Shown here: in pieces, positions 1-9,438 of the stretch
How the letters are laid out: each line of letters begins with the position of its first letter
Numbering within the stretch: the first letter of the stretch is position 1
Origin: JAUVKA01 sp964465145
GTDB lineage: Bacteria > Bacteroidota > Bacteroidia > Bacteroidales > UBA12481
Reading direction: 5' to 3'
DNA: 29,949 bases
Assembly: GCA_964465145.1 (NCBI GenBank)
Contig: CAYXJR010000055.1
Span: forward strand, 1 to 29,949
Notes under the pieces: model-generated
Told to the model about the DNA's origin: nothing
The model's input: the letters and a program-made list of their open reading frames with translations, nothing else
The model's database searches: none
Made by a program: the position numbers and the translations under genes

Positions 1-285
1 AAAGTGATCATGCCCAAAAAGGGGAAATGTAATAAGCAAGAGAGGGAGGAAGAAAGCCAGCGACAGTTTAAACTGTTAAGAAATCAGCACAGTGCAGTGG
101 AATCCAACATTAATGAATTGGAGTGCAGGGGATTGGATCGGTGCCCGGACCGGGGATATGGGAATTTCAAACGATACATCGGACTGGCTGTCGGGGCATA
201 CAACCTGCGGCGCATTGGACAAGAGCTGATTGCGATCCAACGAAAACAGCAAGAGGCTTTTAGTGTGTGTGCTACAGCGGCTTAA
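1..285 (+). CDS. IS transposase, C-terminal part (IS5/ISNCY-like)
   Basis: The open frame runs off the left edge; the first codon of the window is already in frame, so the GTG at base 4 is unlikely to be the true start. The visible 90-odd residues are highly charged at first (KKGKCNKQEREEES) and then carry the block HSAVESNINELECRGLDRCPDRG and YNLRRIGQEL. I recognise this as the C-terminal end of DDE transposases of the IS5/ISNCY type, where the Glu of HSAVES is the likely third acidic catalytic residue. The two catalytic Asp residues would lie upstream, outside the window. The protein would cut and join the ends of its own element. The reading frame shows no lesion here, so the element may be intact. 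The family assignment rests on remembered motifs, not a search. Confidence 0.8.
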   Translation, partial: KVIMPKKGKCNKQEREEESQRQFKLLRNQHSAVESNINELECRGLDRCPDRGYGNFKRYIGLAVGAYNLRRIGQELIAIQRKQQEAFSVCATAA

Positions 286-490
286 GGTTATGGATCATAT
301 GTTGATAAACCTATTCTTATTGGGATAGGTGTGTCTGAAAATTGGGAAATACGCCTAAAACTTAGAAAATTGACCAGGTCTGAATGAGAATTCTAGAAAA
401 TCAGCAATTATTACTCGATTTTCCAGATGATCAATTTAATATTAATGTGAAAAATGAACAAAAATCCAGAAAAATGGGAGTTTTCTTTTA
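1..490 (+). mobile_element. Right end of an insertion sequence, left part outside the window
   Basis: The segment holds the 3' end of a DDE-type transposase gene followed by about 200 non-coding bases. It then joins abruptly, near base 490, to an open frame that reads as the last strands of a PKD domain. Upstream of the junction that frame meets a TGA at 455-457, so the PKD gene does not continue into the element. The non-coding tail contains an imperfect hairpin (393-402 paired with 417-426) and a short AGAAAA/TTTTCT inverted repeat (468-473 with 481-486). The exact right terminus and the target-site duplication cannot be fixed without the left end. The boundary could be off by about 10 bases. 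Confidence 0.7.
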
Positions 491-1312
491 GACACTACTT
501 ATTATACAGCAGGAACTTATAGTGTGAGCCTTACCGTTACGAATAATGTAGGATCAAATACTATTACCAAAACAGGTTATATTGTGGTTTCAGAAGATAC
601 CGGGCCTGGCTATTGTGAACCATCCAATATTGATAATTCAAGTGATTATATTAGTTCTGTAAATATAGATGGAACTTCAGGTGCCTCAGGACGGGGAGAA
701 TTCGGCTATGATTATTATAATACCTCGGGCTTCCAATTACCGGCGGGCGGTAGTTATGCAGTAAGTCTTTCCCCATACAATAGTAAAAATCGGAATTTCT
801 GGCGCATCTGGATTGATTTTAATGGGGATGGTGATTTTGATGATACCGGGGAAACTGTTTTTACAGCTAATAACAAAAAGGGGCCGGCAATTGGGACTAT
901 TTCAATTCCATCAGGACTATCCGGTATAACCCGGATGCGAATTTCCATGAGAACCGGCAGCTCGCCGGCACCATGCGATGATAATTTTGGTGGAGAAGTA
1001 GAGGATTACGATGTTGATATTATTGCGGGTGGAATTATTGGGGGCCTGCAATTTGAACAGGATATTGATGATTCTGAATTGGTAATAAATATCTTCCCTA
1101 ATCCTGTTAAAGATATATTGACTATTCACACAGGGAAAGTTCCAGAGGAGTCAACGATTCGTATATTCAATATATTTGGGAAGGAAATGATTTGGCAATC
1201 TGTTACTTCGGACAACACGGAGTTGGATTTAAGCTCATTTACAAAGGGAGTTTATTTTATGATTTTCAGAGATCAAAGTCAGCAAATCATGAAAAAGTTT
1301 GTGAAAGACTAA
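491..1312 (+). pseudogene. 3' fragment of a secreted PKD/GEVED protein with T9SS sorting domain
   Basis: The open frame starts inside a PKD domain: the strand TAGTYSVSLTVTNNVGS near 503-553 is typical of the last half of that fold. A GEVED domain follows, recognised by WIDFNGDGDFDD near 811-846 and GGEVEDYDVD near 991-1020. The end is a type IX secretion sorting domain (IFPNPVKDILTIHTG to the final KFVKD). The original product would have been exported by the T9SS and displayed or released at the cell surface; its function is unknown because the N-terminal part is missing. A GTG at 524 opens the longest ORF, but it lies within the PKD strand, so it is not a natural start. No signal peptide is present. 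The gene appears to be disrupted by the neighbouring insertion sequence. A rho-independent terminator follows. Confidence 0.8.
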
Positions 1313-1349
1313 TTCAAACACACGCAATTGGTCTTTTATGTTGGATTGG

Positions 1350-1388
1350 AAGGGAGTGCTCACAATTGAACACTCCCTTTTTATTATT
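1350..1388 (+). terminator. Rho-independent terminator of the GEVED/T9SS fragment
   Basis: A 9-bp stem, AAGGGAGTG (1350-1358) pairing with CACTCCCTT (1371-1379), closes a 12-nt loop and is followed by a T-rich run on the + strand. On the opposite strand the sequence after the stem is not T-rich, so it should mainly stop rightward transcription before the convergent M14 gene. Confidence 0.8.
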
Positions 1389-1434
1389 GCATATTGGATG
1401 AAAGTAACATAATATTAGAGGCTTACCAATATTT

Positions 1435-4347
1435 CTATCGAAGTAAAATCACTCTTTTTGAAAGACTGCTTGCGCCGGTATGCATTGTTACCAGGTAAAT
1501 GCCATTCCCCACGGGTTGCAGCTGATCATTCCCCCCGTCCCATATTATTGAATAGTTTCCTGCCGCTTGTTTTTGGGATACTAAGGTTTTTACTTTTTTA
1601 CCAAAAGCATCAAAAATCCAAATCTCAACGCTTCCATCTGTTTCGAGTCGGTAATCAATGGCAGTTGAATTGCTAAATGGATTGGGGTAACAAGCAAGCA
1701 ATTCCTGGATCTCATCCATGGAAATCAACTCAGTTGAAACGCTTCCATTAGCCAATTCATTTGCCACCAGCACATCATCAATATTCCAGCCGCCGAGGGC
1801 ATAGCTAATATTGGTTTCCAATTCGAAAGTAATCCTAACATCAGGATTTTGGTCTGCAATGTCAGAAATATCTATCAGTTGCTCAGTCCACTCCTGGTCG
1901 GAATGCCCGCGAACAGAACTTTTCCAGACCTCGATATCATTAACCTTGATACTACCAATATCACTGACCCGGGTATTAAGCCATCTCATATATTTAAGCC
2001 CGACATTTTTCATATTAGAACAGTCTATCGATGGGCTCCTTAAGTAATTATAAACATTGTTCTGGTACTCCCCATCCCAGCTGTCGCCCATATAGGAGTC
2101 CCATCCCAAATCTGTGCCCCAGCTATTATTGCCTGAGAAGGCTGCTGACGGATCTCCAGCTTTTCCGACAGGCTTGCCTAATTGCCAGTCGTCGTGGTTA
2201 TTAGAAGAGGTCTGGTACGAGGCATGCGTCCAGTTCTTGGCTCCGTTTTCAAAATCATCGAAGAAACCAAAGATATTATCAAGATTGAATTTTAATTGAC
2301 TAGCATATCCCTCATAACTATTGATATCTACCAGAATAACTGCAGAAGTAAATGCCGGGGTGTTTTGATCCAGACTAATCTCAAAATCAAAAGAAGCTTC
2401 CTCCTGGATGCCCAGTGATGCCTGCTCATAAAAATCAGTTAACAAGTTGAAATGGCCATCCGTGGAGGTGAAGGATACGGTGATGTCATTGATTGTCTGT
2501 CGGCCAAGGTTTTCAACCATGACTTCCACTGTGGCGGTTTCACCATTATCCAAAATACCATTTTGGTTGCCCTCATCGTCATGGATTATTATTTCAGTAA
2601 TTTCAAGGGATGGAGTATAAGCCTCATAGGAAAAATTTCCTTTCCAGGCAAAGCCAATCTCATCACTAATTTCAATGAAAAAATCTACAACTTCTCCATT
2701 CGGACAGTCTGGTTTTAGATTAAAAAGCAGGGTGTCGCTTGATTGAAGCTCTGAAAAATGTGCAATAGTTCCGAAATAAAGACTGTCTGTAACAAAATCA
2801 ATATATGAACTGGAAGACCATACTTTCAAATAAGTCCCCTGAGCTGTAATGAGTTGGTCGTTATAAAGGGTAATAAAAATGCCAGGAGTTTCTCCTATAT
2901 TGATTAATCCGTCTCCATTTCCGGAAATACGGTCACTTGAGTTATCATTCAATTCAAAAGATCTGACCTGAAGGTCGGGTGAGGGTTCCATTTCCATGTC
3001 AAAAGTTAGCAAGCTGTCGGGTGAAATAGCAACCTCCTTTGTGATGCTGCGGTATCCCGGAGCTGTTATTTCCATTGTATATGTTCCCGGTTCCAAATAC
3101 CGGTAATAACGACCATAAAGCTCATCAGACAGGCGCGGAAGCAGCTTCCCCTGGTCATCGAACACAGGGAAACCTATCTCTGCAATCACTGGTAATCCGG
3201 TCTGCTTGTCGGTGATACGGCCAGTGACACCAGCAAGGCTTGCCTGGCGAAACAGCGTTTTCATCCCTTCCAGATTTCTTTCCACGACCTGAGGAATGAC
3301 ACTTGCTTCCGGGGTCTGACTGGTATACATCTCAACTGTGAAAGCATGGGTATTATGAGTGGCATACATGTAATCACAGTATTCCCCGGCTGTGAAATAC
3401 CAATCCCCTCCCTGACGTAATTCATAGTGTCCTGTAGAACTTCCCGCTGGGAAGGTGATTGATTCTGCCACTTTATCCCCCAGGTAAGTTAGTGCTGAAG
3501 AATCTGGCGCGGCTTCATCAGTGTGGGTCCATGGCAGAAGCACCAGCCGGCCGGAGGTGTGGTAAGTCAGGCTCATTACGGGAGGATATTGTGCAGCCAA
3601 ATCCCTTATGGCCTGTGTCTCCGGCTCTGAAAAAGGGGTGAGCCCATGATTCTCGGAAGCTGTATGTTCAAAAGAATAATTTCTGTTCAGATCAACGCCA
3701 TTTTCGTTGGTGCGCCGTATAGCCTCCCTGCCATCCGGGTTAACCATGGGGACGTACCAGATTTCCATATTGTTGATCCAGTCAGTAACCTCTGGATCTG
3801 TTCCATAATTGTTTAACAGGAAGTCAATCTGGAAAAGAGTGGCTTCAACACTGAGTACTTCATTTCCGTGGTGGTTTCCGAGCATCAGTATCGGCGTTTC
3901 ATCTTCATCGGCCAGCGGGTTATCCGATATTTTCAAACAGCATATTGCACGTCCGAGAACTGAATAGCCAATTGTGTCCAATTTGGTGATTTCAGGAAAG
4001 GTTTCGGCAAAGTCGGCTAAAAGATCGATTGTCTCCTGGTGATTATGATAATCATTATAAGAACCTGTCTTAAATCGGTTGCCAATGAGCTCCTTAAAGC
4101 TGTTAGCAATGAATTCAACCTTTACCCCATCAATGCCAAGGTTTTTTATCTGTTCGGGATAGGCCAGTACATCCATGTATTCATCCACCCTTGAATTGTA
4201 TACTGTAATCCCCTTTGATTCTATGCTTCTTAACTGACTGAAATCTTCAGCGTAGATTCTGTATAATTTTTGTTTGGATTCCTGAGCATAGCTGATTGAG
4301 GAAACCATAACCAGAAAAAAGGATAATAATAGTTTGATTTTATGCAT
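1435..4347 (-). CDS. Secreted M14 zinc carboxypeptidase with T9SS sorting domain
   Basis: A 970-residue exported protein. Residues 1-21 are a Sec signal peptide ending ...SISYA/Q. The M14 metallocarboxypeptidase domain covers about 95-375. It has the zinc motif H160-G-N-E163, the substrate-binding block GVDLNRNY (217-224), the third zinc ligand H263 in TYHTSGR, and the catalytic Glu at E339 (FTVEMY). A transthyretin-like carboxypeptidase regulatory domain follows (about 372-455). After it come beta-rich modules and a MAM/jelly-roll-like region (about 693-880, FFDDFENGAKNW...), and last a T9SS sorting domain from about 882 (CYPNPFSNST to VILLR). Known family chemistry is release of C-terminal residues from peptides. 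Location outside the cell follows from the signal peptide and sorting domain. It is divergent from the Tricorn-like gene, so the two may be co-expressed for extracellular and periplasmic peptide use; that is inference. Confidence 0.93.
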   Translation of the reverse strand: MHKIKLLLSFFLVMVSSISYAQESKQKLYRIYAEDFSQLRSIESKGITVYNSRVDEYMDVLAYPEQIKNLGIDGVKVEFIANSFKELIGNRFKTGSYNDYHNHQETIDLLADFAETFPEITKLDTIGYSVLGRAICCLKISDNPLADEDETPILMLGNHHGNEVLSVEATLFQIDFLLNNYGTDPEVTDWINNMEIWYVPMVNPDGREAIRRTNENGVDLNRNYSFEHTASENHGLTPFSEPETQAIRDLAAQYPPVMSLTYHTSGRLVLLPWTHTDEAAPDSSALTYLGDKVAESITFPAGSSTGHYELRQGGDWYFTAGEYCDYMYATHNTHAFTVEMYTSQTPEASVIPQVVERNLEGMKTLFRQASLAGVTGRITDKQTGLPVIAEIGFPVFDDQGKLLPRLSDELYGRYYRYLEPGTYTMEITAPGYRSITKEVAISPDSLLTFDMEMEPSPDLQVRSFELNDNSSDRISGNGDGLINIGETPGIFITLYNDQLITAQGTYLKVWSSSSYIDFVTDSLYFGTIAHFSELQSSDTLLFNLKPDCPNGEVVDFFIEISDEIGFAWKGNFSYEAYTPSLEITEIIIHDDEGNQNGILDNGETATVEVMVENLGRQTINDITVSFTSTDGHFNLLTDFYEQASLGIQEEASFDFEISLDQNTPAFTSAVILVDINSYEGYASQLKFNLDNIFGFFDDFENGAKNWTHASYQTSSNNHDDWQLGKPVGKAGDPSAAFSGNNSWGTDLGWDSYMGDSWDGEYQNNVYNYLRSPSIDCSNMKNVGLKYMRWLNTRVSDIGSIKVNDIEVWKSSVRGHSDQEWTEQLIDISDIADQNPDVRITFELETNISYALGGWNIDDVLVANELANGSVSTELISMDEIQELLACYPNPFSNSTAIDYRLETDGSVEIWIFDAFGKKVKTLVSQKQAAGNYSIIWDGGNDQLQPVGNGIYLVTMHTGASSLSKRVILLR

Positions 4348-4366
4348 GATTAAATATTTTCCAACA

Positions 4367-4438
4367 AGATAATCAGATAATTTCAGTTATTCAGTAATTC
4401 AGTTATTCATTGACTCGGTAACTCGGATACTCGAATGG
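4367..4438. repeat. Octamer array, nine degenerate 8-nt units (family TCRGWDAY)
   Basis: Read in steps of eight from 4367, the sequence gives two AGATAATY units. Seven units beginning TC follow: TCAGTTAT twice, and others drifting to TCGGTAAC and TCGGATAC. The array lies in the 193-base divergent spacer between the M14 and Tricorn-like genes, on the side nearer the M14 start. The units fit the consensus TCRGWDAY shared with the arrays at 7861-7908 (reverse strand) and 16488-16581. Confidence 0.85.
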
Positions 4439-4540
4439 AATCAAAAGCATCAAACAGGAACCGAAACTGTAATAAAATAAATGATATTATTAAATTTACC
4501 ACTACTAATTCTCACTTAATCATTATTAATTCCCAAGGAT

Positions 4541-7500
4541 ATGAAAGCTTCACCACTGTTTAAAAAACTGGTTTTTACAATTATAGGACTAGTCTTATCA
4601 TCTCAAATATTTGCTGAAAAGGGCACCCGCTTACTTCATGAACCAGACATATCAAATGACCTGGTTGTATTTGTTTATGCCGGAGATTTATTCACTGCTC
4701 CCCTTTCTGGGGGACAAGCATCAGCATTAACCACTGATATTGGTTCAGAGTCTGGCCCCAAGTTCTCTCCTGATGGTAAATATGTTGCTTTTAACGGTGA
4801 ATATGATGGAAACCGTGATGTTTATGTAATCCCTAGTGGGGGAGGATTACCCATTCGGTTGACCTGGCATCCTGGATATGATCAGGTACAGGGATGGACT
4901 CCTGATGGGAAAGTTCTTTTTAGTTCGTCCCGCTTCAATCCAAATGGAAGGTCCCAATTATTTACAGTTGGGCTGGATGGAGGATATCCGGATCAATTGC
5001 CCATACCACAAATGTCATTGGCTGATTATTCACCTGATGGGAAATATATCGCCTATACGCCTGTGAGCAATGCTTTTTCAAGTTGGAAGAGATACAGGGG
5101 AGGAAGGACAACTCCCATATGGATCATTGATGTCAATGACTGGAGCCATGTTGAAATCCCTCATGTAAATGCCAGTGATACTTACCCTGTTTGGGTTGGA
5201 GACAAGGTGTTTTTCCTTTCTGACAGGAACCTGGATATGAATTTGTTTTCCTATAATCATAAAAGTGGTGAGTTAAAGGAGAATGTTGTTAAAAAGGGAG
5301 CTGATATAAAATACCTTGGGTGTAATAACAAACAACTGGTTTTTGCGCGGGAGGGCTATTTATATCTATATAATCCTGACAGCGACAATACAAGTCAGCT
5401 TATTGTTGAAGTACTCAAGGATAATCCAAATATCCGGCCTCATTTTAAGCTGGTTGATAAGGAGATAAGCAGCAGTCATCTTTCTCCTGGTGGAAAAAGG
5501 GCTGTATTTGAAGCGCACGGAGAGATTCTTACTGTCCCTGCTGAGAAAGGCGATATCAGGAATATTACAAATACACCAGGGGTAATGGAAAGGTATCCTG
5601 CCTGGTCTCCTGATGGAAAGTATATTGCATATTTCTCGGATGAAAGCGGTGAGTATCAACTTTATATTAGTGATCAGTTCGGCATGGATGAGGTAAGAAA
5701 GGTAAAAATTCAGGATCCCAGCTTTTTCTATACTATGTCGTGGTCGCCAGATGGTGAGAAGATAGTATTTACCGATAAAAGAAGGGATATCCATCTGTAT
5801 GATCTTGCTGATGATAAGCTAAGTATAGTGGATAAAGAGGCCGGATCACCATCATGGTCCCCCGACAGTAAATGGATATGCTACACAAAAAGCCTTGATA
5901 ACCGTTTTGGGGTGATATGGGTGTATTCACTCGAAGGCAAAACAAATCATCAGGTTTCAGACGGCATGAGCGATGCATCAGGGCCAATTTTCGAAGCGGA
6001 CGGTAAATATCTGTTCTTCAGGGCGAGTGTGAATTCCGGAATGACAAAAAGCGGCTTGGATATGACCTCCAATGATCATCCGGTTACCTATAACATCTAT
6101 TTAGCAGTTCTGCGAAATGATCTAAAATCCCCTTTTGAACCTCAGAGTGATGAAGAAGTGGTGAAAGAAGAGGAAAATGAAAAGAAGGTTGAGGAAAAGA
6201 AAGAAAAGGTCACTGATAATAATGATAGTAATATGGGCAACAAGGATATAAGGATTGATTTTGATGGCCTTGTTCAAAGGATTATTGCCCTGCCTGGTAG
6301 GGATGGATCATTCTCAGGACTGGCTTCTGTTAAAGGCGGCAATTTATTCTATAGATCGGGTAGCAATATTATTAAATATGATTTCAAAGAAAGAAAATCA
6401 GAGACCTTTATATCTGGAATAAGCAGTTTTATTATTTCTGAAGATGGACAAAAGTTTCTTTACCGGGCAGGATCAAATTGGGGTATTACCAGTCTGAAAG
6501 GCAAGCCAAAAACCACTGACGGTAAACTTAACCTTTCGAAATTTGAAATAAAGGTTGATCCCAGGGCAGAATGGGCCCAGATGCTCAGGGAAGCCTGGAG
6601 GTTGAACCGCGATTATTTCTATGCACCCAATATGCACGGAGTAGACTGGGAATCAAATCTTAAAAGATACCAGGAGTACTTGCCTGATCTTGCCGACAGG
6701 AACGACCTGAATTATATTTTAAAGGAGATGCTGGGTGAACTCTGTGTTGGACATTCTTATATCCGCGGCGGGGCACCTTCTGATGTGAAAAGAGTTGGAG
6801 GGGGGCTTCTTGGTGCTGATTATGTCATTGAGAATAATAGATATAAAATCAGCAGAATATACAGCGGCCTGAACTGGAATCCTGATTTAAGGGCACCGCT
6901 CACCGAGCCCGGAGTTAATGTATCCGAAGGTGAATATATCCTGGCTGTGAATGGTAAGGAACTTAGCGGTGATGAAAACATTTTCGAGTATTTTGAAAAT
7001 ACCACCGGCAAGCAGATTGAATTGTCAATATCAGCCACAACAAACCAGGCAGATGCGAGAAAAATAACTGTTGTGCCGCTTAGCAGCGAAAGCAGCCTGC
7101 GTAACCGCGACTGGATCGAAGGAAATAGAAAGAAGGTTGAAGACTTGTCTGATGGGAAACTTGGATATGTTTATCTGCCAAATACAGGCAGCGGTGGATA
7201 TAGTTATTTCAACCGCTATTTCTTTCCGCAATCAGATAAAGAAGGATTGGTGATTGATGAGCGCTATAACGGAGGAGGCCAGGTAGCGAATTACATAATC
7301 GAATACTTAAATAAAGATCTCCTGAATTATTGGGCGCCCAGGGAAGGTCCGGATTATGAATCCCCTTTTGCGGCTAGTTTTGGCCCAAAAGTTATGATTA
7401 TCAATGAGTATGCCGGATCGGGAGGAGACTGGATGCCTTTCTATTTCCGTGAAACTGGAGGTGGGAAACTTGTTGGAAAACGTACCTGGGGCGGTCTGGT

Positions 7501-7759
7501 TGGCATTGGCGGGACACCGGGCTTAATGGATGGGGGCTCCGTTACTGCACCTGGATTTGGGATTTTTAGTAAAGATGGAAAGTGGATCATTGAAAATGAG
7601 GGTGTTTCACCGGATTTTGATGTTGAAATGAATCCAAAGGCGGTTATTGAGGGCCGCGATCCTCAGTTGGAGAAAGCAGTTGAAGTAGTGCTGACGGAGT
7701 TGAAGCTGAAAAAGTATAAGAAACCTCCGAGACCAAAATATCCGGTAAAAAGAAGATAG
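4541..7759 (+). CDS. Tricorn-like S41 protease with PD40 propeller repeats
   Basis: A 1072-residue protein with a Sec signal peptide (residues 1-25, ending QIFA). It reads as a Tricorn protease homologue. N-terminal propeller repeats of the PD40/WD40-like type recur as FSPDGKYVAF, YSPDGKYIAY and WSPDGEKIVF. An acidic/lysine-rich linker spans about 537-562, and a Tricorn C1 domain covers about 665-740. A PDZ domain (about 757-838) and an S41 peptidase domain (from about 870) follow. The catalytic set is visible: H738 (GHSY), nucleophile S960 in AGSGGD and E1020 in NEGVSPD, the same order as in archaeal Tricorn. The family degrades oligopeptides produced upstream; here it is probably periplasmic. 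The ATG at 4541 is chosen because it directly precedes the signal peptide. The K/E-rich linker is common in bacterial homologues. Confidence 0.93.
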   Translation: MKASPLFKKLVFTIIGLVLSSQIFAEKGTRLLHEPDISNDLVVFVYAGDLFTAPLSGGQASALTTDIGSESGPKFSPDGKYVAFNGEYDGNRDVYVIPSGGGLPIRLTWHPGYDQVQGWTPDGKVLFSSSRFNPNGRSQLFTVGLDGGYPDQLPIPQMSLADYSPDGKYIAYTPVSNAFSSWKRYRGGRTTPIWIIDVNDWSHVEIPHVNASDTYPVWVGDKVFFLSDRNLDMNLFSYNHKSGELKENVVKKGADIKYLGCNNKQLVFAREGYLYLYNPDSDNTSQLIVEVLKDNPNIRPHFKLVDKEISSSHLSPGGKRAVFEAHGEILTVPAEKGDIRNITNTPGVMERYPAWSPDGKYIAYFSDESGEYQLYISDQFGMDEVRKVKIQDPSFFYTMSWSPDGEKIVFTDKRRDIHLYDLADDKLSIVDKEAGSPSWSPDSKWICYTKSLDNRFGVIWVYSLEGKTNHQVSDGMSDASGPIFEADGKYLFFRASVNSGMTKSGLDMTSNDHPVTYNIYLAVLRNDLKSPFEPQSDEEVVKEEENEKKVEEKKEKVTDNNDSNMGNKDIRIDFDGLVQRIIALPGRDGSFSGLASVKGGNLFYRSGSNIIKYDFKERKSETFISGISSFIISEDGQKFLYRAGSNWGITSLKGKPKTTDGKLNLSKFEIKVDPRAEWAQMLREAWRLNRDYFYAPNMHGVDWESNLKRYQEYLPDLADRNDLNYILKEMLGELCVGHSYIRGGAPSDVKRVGGGLLGADYVIENNRYKISRIYSGLNWNPDLRAPLTEPGVNVSEGEYILAVNGKELSGDENIFEYFENTTGKQIELSISATTNQADARKITVVPLSSESSLRNRDWIEGNRKKVEDLSDGKLGYVYLPNTGSGGYSYFNRYFFPQSDKEGLVIDERYNGGGQVANYIIEYLNKDLLNYWAPREGPDYESPFAASFGPKVMIINEYAGSGGDWMPFYFRETGGGKLVGKRTWGGLVGIGGTPGLMDGGSVTAPGFGIFSKDGKWIIENEGVSPDFDVEMNPKAVIEGRDPQLEKAVEVVLTELKLKKYKKPPRPKYPVKRR

Positions 7760-7773
7760 AATAGGAGAAGGAA

Positions 7774-7836
7774 GATGTTAGATGTTGGATATTGGATGTT
7801 AGATATTGGATGTTAGATGACGGATATAAGATAGAT
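7774..7836. repeat. Heptamer array, nine 7-nt units (GATRTTR)
   Basis: From 7774 the sequence reads in exact steps of seven as GATGTTA, GATGTTG and GATATTG, then alternating GATGTTA and GATATTG, and it decays to GATAGAT at the right end. Every unit starts GAT. It lies 14 bases after the Tricorn-like stop codon. A 14-nt tandem duplication (7789-7804 against 7803-7818) is perfect, which suggests recent slippage or unequal exchange. Confidence 0.9.
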
Positions 7837-7860
7837 TCCAGAGGACTGTCCTTTGTCGTT

Positions 7861-7908
7861 GAATAACTGAATCACGGAATAACCGAATCACGAAATAACT
7901 AAATAATC
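7861..7908. repeat. Octamer array, six 8-nt units ending at a start codon
   Basis: Three 16-nt double units (7861-7876, 7877-7892, 7893-7908) run up to the base before the sulfatase ATG. The first two differ at one position, GAATAACT or GAATAACC followed by GAATCACG. The third is degenerate (AAATAACT then AAATAATC). Read on the reverse strand, the units become TCAGTTAT and TCGGTTAT, which fits the TCRGWDAY family seen at 4367 and 16488. Confidence 0.88.
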
Positions 7909-9429
7909 ATGCTCCTTAAAAAAATCATTCTCCCTATTCTGATTATTGCAACAGCATCATGTACAAATCGGAAATTCCAGCCCAATCTGATATATCTTTT
8001 TGCCGATCAGCATCGTGCTGATGTGGCAGGGTTTGCTGGAGACCGGCAAGCGCTTACACCAAACCTGGATCGGATGGCCCGGAATGGGATGGTTTTTGAA
8101 AATGCTGTAGCTGTTAGCCCTGTTTGTGCACCCTACAGGTCATCTTTGTTTACTGGAAAGTATATTTCTTCCACGGGTATGGTTATCAACGAAGTTTGTA
8201 TCAATCCAAATCACAGAGCTATTGGATATGTTTTACATGAAGGGGGATACGATATGGCTTACCTGGGTAAATGGCATATGGTTGACATTCATCGACGTAA
8301 TATTCCACAGGGACCTGCCCGTTTAGGATTTCAATATGCTTCGCTTTTTAAGGCCTATAATTTCAATCATCAGAACTACAAAGGATTTTATTGGACAGAT
8401 GAAGGAGATAGTGTGGTGATGAAGGAAATTGAAGGAAATCAAACCGAATACTGGACCAATACTGCAATAGAATATATCAGAGATGCCAGTCATGAGGAAA
8501 ATCCATTTGCTTTATTTTTGAGTTATTCTCCACCTCATGATCCCTGGAATGAATCTAATGTAGATTCGGCGAGCTTCGCTTTGTATAAAGACAGCATTTT
8601 TGACTTACCTGAAAATTATCTGCCCGATCCTGACCAGTATGCTGACCGGGCGAAATCTGATGAAATATGGAAGTATTGGACTAAGCAAATACCTGAGGCT
8701 AAAAAGGCCTATTATGCTATGATTTACCATCTTGATGGCCAAGTTGGACGAATTTTGGATTGTCTTGAGGAAGAAGGGATTGAAGAAGAAACAATTGTAA
8801 TTTACACCTCTGACCACGGGGAGATGTTTGGAGCACAGGGAAGGGTTTATAAGCTTACCTTTTATGAAGAAGCTGCCCGGATACCTTTTTTAGTACAGTG
8901 GAAGAACCACATAACAGCCAATACCAGATCTGATATATGTTTAAATACTCCTGATATAGCTCCTACTATTCTGGGATTGCTTGATTTACCGGTGCCGGCT
9001 GAAATGGAAGGAATGGATCTAAGTAAATCCTTCCTTGGGAAAAGTGGTCCTGAGCCTGAATTTGCCCTGTTGCAGGGAATGGGACATACTTACCAATGGA
9101 TAGACGGATCAGAATGGCGGGCTATCCGTGACAAGCGGTTCACCTACGCACGCTACCTCGTGGATGGATCTGAGCATTTATATGATAATCAGAATGATCC
9201 TTTGCAGATGACTAACCTGGCAGGGGATCCGGATTGGAAAGACAAACTCGTTCAGATGCAAAAGGCAATGGCTAGCAAAATGCAGGAATTGAATGATGAA
9301 TTCAAACCATGCACCTGGTATCGGGATAACTGGATGTCTAGTGAGGATCAATATTCCATCGTGGCTGCCGCAAAAGGTAAGTTTGTAGGGCCGTACAGGG
9401 CGATTAGCAGTGAAAGAGCGAAAAGATAA
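7909..9429 (+). CDS. Lipoprotein sulfatase (S1 family, Cys type) no. 1
   Basis: A 506-residue type I sulfatase. Residues 1-18 form a lipoprotein signal with lipobox TASC (C18). The formylglycine signature is C73-A-P-Y-R, so activity needs conversion of C73 by a maturase that is not in this window. Metal ligands are visible as D33-Q34 (FADQHRAD) and D302-H303 (YTSDHGEM). The fold is the alkaline-phosphatase type, and the reaction is hydrolysis of a sulfate ester. The substrate cannot be read from the sequence, but company with two other sulfatases and a Gfo/Idh/MocA protein points to a glycan. The ATG sits directly after an octamer array with no ribosome-binding site. Its stop is only 9 bases from the convergent nucleotidyltransferase stop. 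The lipobox predicts membrane anchoring. Confidence 0.92.
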   Translation: MLLKKIILPILIIATASCTNRKFQPNLIYLFADQHRADVAGFAGDRQALTPNLDRMARNGMVFENAVAVSPVCAPYRSSLFTGKYISSTGMVINEVCINPNHRAIGYVLHEGGYDMAYLGKWHMVDIHRRNIPQGPARLGFQYASLFKAYNFNHQNYKGFYWTDEGDSVVMKEIEGNQTEYWTNTAIEYIRDASHEENPFALFLSYSPPHDPWNESNVDSASFALYKDSIFDLPENYLPDPDQYADRAKSDEIWKYWTKQIPEAKKAYYAMIYHLDGQVGRILDCLEEEGIEEETIVIYTSDHGEMFGAQGRVYKLTFYEEAARIPFLVQWKNHITANTRSDICLNTPDIAPTILGLLDLPVPAEMEGMDLSKSFLGKSGPEPEFALLQGMGHTYQWIDGSEWRAIRDKRFTYARYLVDGSEHLYDNQNDPLQMTNLAGDPDWKDKLVQMQKAMASKMQELNDEFKPCTWYRDNWMSSEDQYSIVAAAKGKFVGPYRAISSERAKR

Positions 9430-9438
9430 TGGTTATTG

